DNA of 64,000 nt, taken from NCBI GenBank assembly GCA_965204875.1, contig OZ242020.1, forward strand, positions 2,542,001 through 2,606,000, in the 5' to 3' direction. The notes under the pieces are model-generated. The model saw nothing but the letters and a program-made list of their open reading frames with translations. It did no database searches and was not told the DNA's origin. The stretch comes from Aldehydirespirator sp965204875. Lineage in GTDB: Bacteria; Actinomycetota; Acidimicrobiia; Acidimicrobiales; Aldehydirespiratoraceae. Made by a program: the position numbers and the translations under genes. Below are positions 57,786 to 64,000 of this stretch, one piece after another; position 1 is the first letter of the stretch, and each line of letters opens with the position of its first letter.

Positions 57786-59675
57786 TCACGCCAGCAGTTC
57801 CTGCGGTATCTCGACCACGCGGGCCCGCAGCCACTCGCCGAGGCTCTTGGCTTGCGGGTCCCGGCGCTCCGAAGCGGCCACACCGTCGCCGAGCAGGCCG
57901 TGGAGCACGAAGTTGAGCGACCGGATGTTGGCGAGGCGGTGGCGGTCCACGGGCAGCGGCTCAGCCTCGGGCAGAAGCTCCCGCAGCCGCTCGACGGTGA
58001 GGAAGCCGTCGAGCCACTCGAAGGCCTCGTCCGTGCGGGCGAATACGCCCAGGTTGGCGTTGCCGCCCTTGTCACCGGAGCGCGCACCGGCCACACGGCC
58101 CAGCGGCGCGGCCACGCAGGCACCCCAGCGGTGCCCTGGGCGCTCCCCGTGCTCGCCGGCCGGCGCGCCGTCGCCGTGCGCTCCCGGGTGGCCCCGCGCA
58201 TCGTTGCGGCCCTGCCCGCATCTCTCCCCGCCCGCTGCGCCAGAACCGGCGCCGCCGGCGGCGTCGGAAGAGTCCACGGACATGGCGGAACTTGGGGCAT
58301 CAGCCTCGAAGGCCGGCAGCGGATCCACCAAGAAGCGCTCGCCGCCGATGAAGGTCACGTATTGCGGCACCAGCTCGGCGGGCACCGTCGCCGGCCGGTA
58401 GACGCCGAAGGCCCGCGGGCGCGACGCCGAGCCCGGGGAGCAGAAGCCGGGGATGGTGGCCAGGGCGAGCTCGTTCATGGCGTCAGAGAGGGTGCGCCCG
58501 AGACGCTCCTCGCTGCCGTCGAAGACGGTGAGCCGCCACAGCGCGGCGGCCTCCTCGTTGCTGGCCGGGTCAACCTTGTCGGTGCGCACCACCCGCTCGA
58601 CGACCCTGTCGTAGTCGCCGGGGCCGTGCGGGCAGGCCCGCCAGAAGGCGTCGTGCACGAGAGCGGCCTTGGCCTCGATGTCGAGACCGGTCAGCGCCAC
58701 GGTGATCTCGCTGCGGAACCCGCCCAGCTCGTTGGTGGCCACCTTCAGCGTCGGCGGGGGAGGCTCGCCGCGCACCGAGTCGATCCGCACCCGGTCCGGG
58801 CCGGCCTGCCGCAGGCGGATCGTGTCGAAGCGGGCGGTCACGTCCGGCCCCAGGTAGGCGGGCGCATCGATCTCATACAGCAGCTGCGACGTGACGGTGC
58901 CCACCGTCACCGCGCCGCCCGTGCCGTCGTGCTTGCCGATCAGCGACGAGCCGTCGGAGGCGACCTCCGCCCACGGGAAGCCGGTTCGGGCCATGCCGTC
59001 GACCTCGGTGAAGAACGAGTAGTTGCCGCCCGTGGCCTGCGTGCCGCACTCGATCACGTGGCCGGCCACGACCGCCCCGGCCAGGGCGTCCCAGTCGTCG
59101 AGCGCCCAGCCGTGATGCCAGGCCGCGGGCCCGCACACCACCGCCGCGTCGGTCACCCTGCCCGTCACCACGATGTCTGCGCCGCGGCGCAGCGCCTCGG
59201 CGATGCCCCAGCCGCCCAGGTAGGCGTTGGCTGTGACCATGCGCTCGGAGCCCACGAGCGGCTCGCCGGTCGTGAACGAGCCCAGCACGACCGGGTCGGC
59301 CACCGCCGGATCGAGACGGCCCATGAGGTCGTCGCCGTTCACGCGGGCGATGCGGGGGGCGAGGCCGAGGCGCTCGGCCGCGGCGGCGACCGCCTCGGCG
59401 CATCCGGTCGGGTCGAGGCCGCCCGCGTTGGACACGACCTTGATTCCGGCGTCCAGGCATGCGCCCATGACCTGCTCCATCTGCTGCACGAAGCTGCGGG
59501 CGTAGCCGCCGCCGGGGCGCCGTGAGCGGGTTCGGGCCAGTATCAACATGGTGAGCTCGGCCAGCCAGTCGCCGGTGAGCACGTCGATGGGCCCGCCGTT
59601 CACCATCTCGGCCGCGGCGGACAGCCGGTCGCCGTAGAAGCCCGAGCAGTTGGCGATCCGGATCGGCTCAGCCAC
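57786..59675 (-). CDS. AtuA-like DUF1446 acyclic terpene utilisation protein
   Basis: 629 aa from GTG 59675, overlapping the carboxylase alpha stop by 8 bp. The N-terminal ~440 residues are DUF1446/AtuA (IANCSGFYGDRLSAAAEMV, GGPIDVLTGDWLAELTMLIL, VNGDDLMGRL, VTGRVTDAAVVCGP). After a ~75-residue low-complexity Gly/Ala/Arg/His insert comes a C-terminal AtuA domain (ARSGDKGGNANLGVFAR; IRSLNFVLHGLLGDGVAAS). AtuA is required for citronellol/geraniol use in Pseudomonas, with unknown biochemistry. The insert is unusual and lies between the two domains. Confidence 0.87.
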   Translation of the reverse strand: MAEPIRIANCSGFYGDRLSAAAEMVNGGPIDVLTGDWLAELTMLILARTRSRRPGGGYARSFVQQMEQVMGACLDAGIKVVSNAGGLDPTGCAEAVAAAAERLGLAPRIARVNGDDLMGRLDPAVADPVVLGSFTTGEPLVGSERMVTANAYLGGWGIAEALRRGADIVVTGRVTDAAVVCGPAAWHHGWALDDWDALAGAVVAGHVIECGTQATGGNYSFFTEVDGMARTGFPWAEVASDGSSLIGKHDGTGGAVTVGTVTSQLLYEIDAPAYLGPDVTARFDTIRLRQAGPDRVRIDSVRGEPPPPTLKVATNELGGFRSEITVALTGLDIEAKAALVHDAFWRACPHGPGDYDRVVERVVRTDKVDPASNEEAAALWRLTVFDGSEERLGRTLSDAMNELALATIPGFCSPGSASRPRAFGVYRPATVPAELVPQYVTFIGGERFLVDPLPAFEADAPSSAMSVDSSDAAGGAGSGAAGGERCGQGRNDARGHPGAHGDGAPAGEHGERPGHRWGACVAAPLGRVAGARSGDKGGNANLGVFARTDEAFEWLDGFLTVERLRELLPEAEPLPVDRHRLANIRSLNFVLHGLLGDGVAASERRDPQAKSLGEWLRARVVEIPQELLA

Positions 59676-61743
59676 CGCCGCTACCTCCCTCCCCGTCTTC
59701 CGGCGGCGTTGCGGCTGAGCCACCGCCGTCGCTTTGCTCGGCGTCGCCTGGCGGCGCTGCGGCCGACGGCTCGAACACCAGCAGGGGCGAGCCGCTGTCC
59801 ACCTGGTCTCCCGGACTCACCAGCACCTCGGTCACCGTGCCCTCCGATGGAGCGCTAACGTGGTGCTCCATCTTCATCCCCTCCATCACCACCAGGGTGC
59901 GGCCCGCTGCGACCCGCTCGCCCGCGGTGACCCGCACGTCCACGATCACCCCCGGCATCGGCGCGGCGAACCCGCCGGTGCGCGTGCCGCTCTCCGCGGA
60001 CGCGAAGCGTGGCAGCACCGACACGGTGACGGTCCCGCCGCCGCCCGTCAGGTAGAGCCGGTCGCCGTCGCGGGTCACCGCGTAGACGGTGCGGAGGCCG
60101 TTCCACTCGACCTCAATCAAGTGCGCCGACCACGCCCGCACCGTGGCCGCAGCCTCGGTGTGCTGCCCGTCCCAGGCTGCCTCCACATCGAAGGCGCCGT
60201 CGCGGCGGGGCCGGTAGGTGACGGTGACCGTGGCCGGCTCGACGTTGCCGGCCTCCGGCGAGAGTGCCAACTCCATCCGCTCGGCCGGCAGCCTGCCCTG
60301 GCGCCACCCGCTGGGCATCCAGCCCAGCGTCGCGGCGGTGCTGCGCTCGGCGGCCTGCAGCCACATGGCCGCCGCCACCGCTACTGCCGCCTCGCCGCAT
60401 CCAGCGGCCGGCAGCGCCGCCGCCGGCGCGGGCGCCAACCGCTCGATGAAGTCGGTGGTGGTGTCGCCGGAGCGGAACGCCTCGGAGCGCAGCACCTCCG
60501 CCAGGAAGGAGCGGTTGGTGGTGACCCCGCCGATGTGCAGGCGCTCCAGGCCCAGCGCCAGGCGCCCGGCGGCCTCGGCCCTGCTGGGGGCGAAGGCGAT
60601 CACCTTCGCCAGCATCGGATCGAAGTCGAGGCCCACCTCGCTGCCGGCCTCCACACCGCTGTCCCACCGCAGCGGCGGATCGGCCGCGGGAGCGAAGGCG
60701 GCAAGCCTGCCGACGGCGGGCAGGAACCCCGATGCCGGATCCTCGGCGTAGAGGCGGGCCTCGATGGCGTGACCAGAGAAGGCGATGTCGGACTGGCTGT
60801 AGCCGAGCGGCTCCCCGGCCGCAACCCGGAGCTGCTCGCGCACCAGATCGATGCCGGTGACCTCCTCGGTGACGGGGTGCTCCACCTGCAGGCGGGTGTT
60901 GACCTCAAGGAAGTAGAACTCGCCGGTGTCGTCGTCGAGCAGCATCTCCACCGTGCCGGTCGAGCGGTAGCCGATGGACGCCGCCAGACGCACGGCGGCG
61001 TCGCCCATGGCCGACCGCAGAGCCTCGCTCACCGCCACCGACGGCGACTCCTCGATGATCTTCTGGTGGCGGCGCTGGATCGAGCACTCGCGCTCGCCGA
61101 GATGAACCACGTTGCCGTGTGCGTCTCCGAGGATCTGGATCTCGATGTGGCGGCAGCGCGGCAGGTGGCGCTCCAGGAACACGGTGTCGTCGCCGAACCC
61201 GCCCAGAGCCTCGCGGCGCGCCGCGGCCACGGCAGCCTCCAGATCTTCGGGGCCGGCCACGAGGCGCATGCCCTTGCCGCCCCCGCCGGCGGCCGCCTTG
61301 ACCATGAGCGGGAAGCCGACCTCTCCGGCGGCGGCGGGATCCTCCACAGACGGCAGCGTCGGCACACCGGCGGCCGCGGCGGCGGCCTTCGCCGCCAGCT
61401 TGTCGCCCATCGTCTCGATGGCCTCGGGGCCGGGGCCCACCCAGACCAGCCCGGCGGCTGTGACGGCGCGGGCGAAGGCGGCGTTCTCGGACAGGAATCC
61501 GTAGCCGGGATGCACCGCGCCGACACCGGCCTGCAGTGCCGCCTCGACCACCGCGGCAGCGTCCAGGTAGCCGTGTCGCGGCGGCAGCCGCACGGCCAGA
61601 TCGGCCTCCGCCACGAAAGGCGCCATGGCGTCGGCGTCGGTGAACACGGTCGCGCAGCGCATTCCCATCGCCCGCGCCGTGCGGAAGATCCTGCGGGCGA
61701 TCTCACCCCGGTTGGCGACAAGCAGCCCAGCGAAGCCGGTCAT
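59668..61743 (-). CDS. acyl-CoA carboxylase alpha subunit (biotin carboxylase + biotin carrier)
   Basis: 691 aa. ATP-dependent carboxylation of biotin, then transfer to an acyl-CoA by the beta subunit. The biotin carboxylase domain (residues ~1-450) shows LVANRGEIARRIFRTAR, KAAAGGGGKGMRLV, HIEIQILGDAHGNVVHLGE and ECSIQRRHQKIIEESPS. The carrier domain at the C-terminus has the biotinylated Lys in VMEGMKMEHHV; Gly replaces the usual Ala of the A-M-K-M motif. The beta subunit lies upstream and the AtuA-like gene overlaps downstream. Propionyl-, methylcrotonyl- or geranyl-CoA are possible substrates. Confidence 0.93.
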   Translation of the reverse strand: MTGFAGLLVANRGEIARRIFRTARAMGMRCATVFTDADAMAPFVAEADLAVRLPPRHGYLDAAAVVEAALQAGVGAVHPGYGFLSENAAFARAVTAAGLVWVGPGPEAIETMGDKLAAKAAAAAAGVPTLPSVEDPAAAGEVGFPLMVKAAAGGGGKGMRLVAGPEDLEAAVAAARREALGGFGDDTVFLERHLPRCRHIEIQILGDAHGNVVHLGERECSIQRRHQKIIEESPSVAVSEALRSAMGDAAVRLAASIGYRSTGTVEMLLDDDTGEFYFLEVNTRLQVEHPVTEEVTGIDLVREQLRVAAGEPLGYSQSDIAFSGHAIEARLYAEDPASGFLPAVGRLAAFAPAADPPLRWDSGVEAGSEVGLDFDPMLAKVIAFAPSRAEAAGRLALGLERLHIGGVTTNRSFLAEVLRSEAFRSGDTTTDFIERLAPAPAAALPAAGCGEAAVAVAAAMWLQAAERSTAATLGWMPSGWRQGRLPAERMELALSPEAGNVEPATVTVTYRPRRDGAFDVEAAWDGQHTEAAATVRAWSAHLIEVEWNGLRTVYAVTRDGDRLYLTGGGGTVTVSVLPRFASAESGTRTGGFAAPMPGVIVDVRVTAGERVAAGRTLVVMEGMKMEHHVSAPSEGTVTEVLVSPGDQVDSGSPLLVFEPSAAAPPGDAEQSDGGGSAATPPEDGEGGSGGG

Positions 61744-61904
61744 GTCAGGTTCGCTTCGTGTGCCGCAGCCCCGGTCACAGCCGGAACACCCCCGTGGCCT
61801 GTGGCAAGGGTCATAGCGGTACGCCCGGTGACTTGCGGGCCGCGGTGCCGGTCATGTCCGGTGTGCTTCGTGGGCTGCGGCGCCGGTCACAGGCGGAACA
61901 CCCC
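61739..61904. repeat. ~55-bp imperfect repeat, 112-bp period, between carboxylase genes
   Basis: Segments at 61739-61793 and 61850-61904 share GTCATGTC, GCTTCGTG, CCGGTCACAG and CGGAACACCCC. The second contains the 3' end of the beta-subunit gene and the first overlaps the start of the alpha-subunit gene, so the 143-bp spacer is largely a duplication. Confidence 0.85.
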
Positions 61905-63578
61905 GTAGCTCTGGGTGCCGGCGATGGGGCGGTTGGCCACTACCGACAGGCACATGCCGAGGACGGCCCGCGTGTCTCGGGGGTCGATGATGCCGTCGTC
62001 GCTGATGGCGCCGCTGGCGCGCAGTGCCAGCGACCCGCGCTCCTGTATCGCCTCGGCGCCGGCCACGACGCGGGCGTCCTCGTCCTCGTCGAAGGGCTCG
62101 CCGCGGCGGGCCGCGCGCGCCCGGCGCACCTGCGACATCACGCCGGCGATCTGCTTGGGCCCCATCACGGCGATCTTGGCTGTGGGCCACAGCCACGTGA
62201 AGCGGTTGCCGAAGGCCCGTCCCGACATGCCGTAGGTGCCGGCGCCGTAGGACGACCCGATGATCACGGTGAGGTGCGGCACCGTGGAGTTGGTGACGGC
62301 GTTGATCATCTGCGAGCCCTTCTTCACCATGCCGTCGGCCTCGTAGTCGCGGCCCACCATGAAGCCGGTGATGTTCTGCAGGAACAGCAGGGGAATGTCG
62401 GCCTGGTTGCACAGCTGTATGAAGGTGGCGCCCTTCTGCGCCGAGTCCGGGTAGAGCACGCCGTTGTTGCCCAGGATGCCCACCGGGTAGCCGCAGATCG
62501 AGGCCCAGCCGCACACCAGGGTGGTGCCGTAGTGGGCCTTGTACTCCTCGAAGCGCGAGCCGTCCACGACCCGCGCGACCACCTCGCGCATGTCGAAGGG
62601 CTGGCGCAGGTCCCGGCTCACCAGGCCCAGCAGGTCCTCGGGGTCGTGCACGGGCTCTTCGGACGCCGGCGGGGGCTCTGGGTGGGGTTTGCGCCGGTTG
62701 AGGTGTGAGATCGCCTCCCGGCACATGCGCAGGGCCTCCATCTCGTCGCGTGCCAGGTAGTCGCCGAGGCCGGAGGTCTGGGCGTGCAGGCGGGCGCCGC
62801 CCAGGGTCTCGTCGTCGGACTCCTCGCCGGTCGCCATCTTCACCAGCGGGGGGCCGGCCAGGAAGATCTTGGACTGGTTCTCCACCACGATGTTGTAGTC
62901 GGACAGTCCCGGCTGGTAGGCGCCGCCCGCGGTGGACGACCCGAACACCACGCACACCGTGGGGATGCGCATCTTGGACAGCTCGGTCATCTCGTAGAAG
63001 AAGCGGCCCGACTCGGCGAAGTGGGTCAGCTCCAGGCGCCGCCGGCCGCCTCCGGGGGTGAACCCGCCGCCGCCGGAGTCGCTGCCGCCGAGGCGCAGGT
63101 CGGCGCCGGCTGACTCCACGAAGCTCACATAGGGGATGTGGTTGTCGCGGGCGAGCTCCAGTGCCCGCATCCACTTCTTGCTGGCATAGGGGGTGAGCGC
63201 CCCGGCGAGCACGCTCAGGTCGTTGCCCATGATCACGCACTCGGTGCCGGCGATGACGCCGATGCCGACCACCATCCCGCCGCCCATGACATAGTCGGAC
63301 TCATAGGCTGCGAGGGCGCTGATCTCCAGGAACGGGCTGTTCTGGTCGATCACGTTGGCGATGCGCTCGCGGATGGGAAGTTTGCCGCGCGACCGCAGGC
63401 GCTCCATCGCCGCCTGCCCGCCGCCCGCCTCCGCCTCGTCGAGCAGGGACTCGATCTCGCCTAGCTGCTCGAGCAGATCCGAGCGGTTGGCTCGGAAGGA
63501 GTCGCTGCCCGTGTCGAGAGCCGACCGCAGCACCGGCCCCAGCAGCCGCGGCCCGCCCGCCATGTCCCGCAAGCTCAC
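61887..63578 (-). CDS. acyl-CoA carboxylase beta subunit (carboxyltransferase)
   Basis: 563 aa. Carboxyltransferase with both crotonase-like halves. N-terminal half: IANVIDQNSPFLEISALAAY, VIMGNDLSVLAGALTPYASK, FVESAGADLRLGG. C-terminal half: YPVGILGNNGVLYPDSAQKG, LFLQNITGFMVGRDYE, TVIIGSSYGAGTYGMSGRAF. The mid-region insertions resemble methylcrotonyl-/geranyl-CoA carboxylase beta (LiuB/AtuC) more than propionyl-CoA carboxylase. Start GTG 63578; TAGTGT ends 8 nt upstream. First gene of the minus-strand cluster. Confidence 0.92.
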   Translation of the reverse strand: MSLRDMAGGPRLLGPVLRSALDTGSDSFRANRSDLLEQLGEIESLLDEAEAGGGQAAMERLRSRGKLPIRERIANVIDQNSPFLEISALAAYESDYVMGGGMVVGIGVIAGTECVIMGNDLSVLAGALTPYASKKWMRALELARDNHIPYVSFVESAGADLRLGGSDSGGGGFTPGGGRRRLELTHFAESGRFFYEMTELSKMRIPTVCVVFGSSTAGGAYQPGLSDYNIVVENQSKIFLAGPPLVKMATGEESDDETLGGARLHAQTSGLGDYLARDEMEALRMCREAISHLNRRKPHPEPPPASEEPVHDPEDLLGLVSRDLRQPFDMREVVARVVDGSRFEEYKAHYGTTLVCGWASICGYPVGILGNNGVLYPDSAQKGATFIQLCNQADIPLLFLQNITGFMVGRDYEADGMVKKGSQMINAVTNSTVPHLTVIIGSSYGAGTYGMSGRAFGNRFTWLWPTAKIAVMGPKQIAGVMSQVRRARAARRGEPFDEDEDARVVAGAEAIQERGSLALRASGAISDDGIIDPRDTRAVLGMCLSVVANRPIAGTQSYGVFRL

Positions 63579-63586
63579 CGCCTAGC

Positions 63587-63592
63587 ACACTA
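63587..63592 (-). promoter_or_regulatory. putative -10 box for the carboxylase cluster
   Basis: TAGTGT on the minus strand ending 8 nt before GTG 63578. It would drive the whole minus-strand operon as a leaderless message. Confidence 0.4.
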
Positions 63593-63663
63593 CTCCGGCG
63601 CTGTTCGCTGATGCGTCCGTGCAATCGCGTGCAATGCGCTGCGGGCGTGCGATGATTGGCGCC

Positions 63664-64000
63664 ATGAGCGGCGATGTGGATACTGGCGATGTCGACACCT
63701 CCGTCGTGGACTTCCACTTCGATGTGCTGTGCCCGTGGGCATACCAGACGTCGAGATGGATACGCGAGGTGCGCAGGCAGAGCGGCCTGAAGATCAACTG
63801 GCGCTTCTTCAGCCTCGAGGAGATCAACCTCTTCGAGGGCAAGAAGCATCCCTGGGAGCGGCCCTGGTCATACGGGTGGTCGCTGATGCGCATCGGGGCG
63901 GTGCTGCGCCGCCGGGACATGGCCCATCTCGACGCCTGGTACGAGCGCTCGGGCCGGGCGTTGCACGCCGAGGGTCTGCGGGTTCACGATCCCGGCGTCG
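63664..64000 (+). CDS. DsbA-family (2-hydroxychromene-2-carboxylate isomerase-like) protein, partial
   Basis: Starts ATG 63664 and runs off the right edge after 112 residues. The thioredoxin-fold start VDFHFDVLCPWAYQTSRWIR has the C-P-W motif with one Cys, as in the HCCA isomerase/FrnE group, followed by INWRFFSLEEINLFEGKKHP. Members act as glutathione- or mycothiol-linked isomerases or thiol oxidoreductases. Divergent from the carboxylase cluster. Confidence 0.8.
   Translation, partial: MSGDVDTGDVDTSVVDFHFDVLCPWAYQTSRWIREVRRQSGLKINWRFFSLEEINLFEGKKHPWERPWSYGWSLMRIGAVLRRRDMAHLDAWYERSGRALHAEGLRVHDPGV

Overview
High-GC, actinobacterial-looking chromosome segment, most likely class Acidimicrobiia. 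The placement rests on gene content and order (coaE-uvrB-uvrA-uvrC-rapZ-gap-pgk-tpi, an LppM-like lipoprotein, a TIGR03084-type protein, a DUF222/HNH protein), GTG/TTG starts, and many genes that seem to lack a leader. No rRNA, CRISPR array, phage integrase or origin was seen. There is one tRNA (Leu, GAG).

Layout. 1-12.4 kb is a housekeeping block on the + strand: end of rpsA, coaE with a CTG start, uvrB, uvrA behind a LexA-type SOS box, uvrC, rapZ, then gap-pgk-tpiA. yvcK and whiA, usual neighbours of rapZ, are absent here, and secG, usually next to tpiA, lies 19 kb away at 31.7 kb. 12.5-19.6 kb is accessory: a DUF222/HNH protein, an N6-adenine DNA methyltransferase cut in two by an IS30-family element, and an acyltransferase-3 gene with an internal stop. 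19.8-31.7 kb is a coherent + strand block: amidase, sensor kinase, response regulator, a urea/amide-type ABC importer with a fused permease-ATPase, acyl-CoA synthetase and acyl-CoA dehydrogenase. It reads as an uptake and catabolic unit for an amide. 31.7-34.3 kb holds secG, a CDF-like transporter, tRNA-Leu and decayed toxin-antitoxin and pobA remnants. 34.3-37.5 kb holds three genes of the protocatechuate 4,5-cleavage pathway (LigI-, LigU/GalD- and LigC-like).

37.7-47 kb is a second accessory island: an AlbA_2/Schlafen-type regulator behind a perfect inverted repeat, an LppM-like lipoprotein, and a compact minus-strand operon made of a PP-loop (PAPS-reductase-like) protein, a GHKL ATPase, two unrecognised proteins and a small HTH protein. 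The PP-loop gene carries the second, inverted IS30 copy. The GHKL gene changes frame at a run of 13 G. This operon is the best candidate for an undescribed, probably defence-related, system.

47-53 kb holds single enzyme genes (ABM monooxygenase, PPOX-fold protein, ArsI/CadI-like VOC protein, zinc alcohol dehydrogenase, PhyH dioxygenase, ChbG/YdjC deacetylase, one hypothetical). 53.5-63.6 kb is a minus-strand acyl-CoA catabolic cluster: biotin-dependent carboxylase beta and alpha subunits, AtuA-like DUF1446 protein, frameshifted TIGR03084 gene, enoyl-CoA hydratase, phosphotransferase and a second alcohol dehydrogenase. A DsbA-fold gene runs off the right edge.

Two patterns cut across the window. 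About ten genes have a TANNNT hexamer 6-8 nt before the start codon, as expected for leaderless transcripts. Many spacers contain a degenerate second copy of a neighbouring gene end, most often 61-73 bp away. Several genes carry a single frameshift or stop, so real decay and assembly error both need to be considered.
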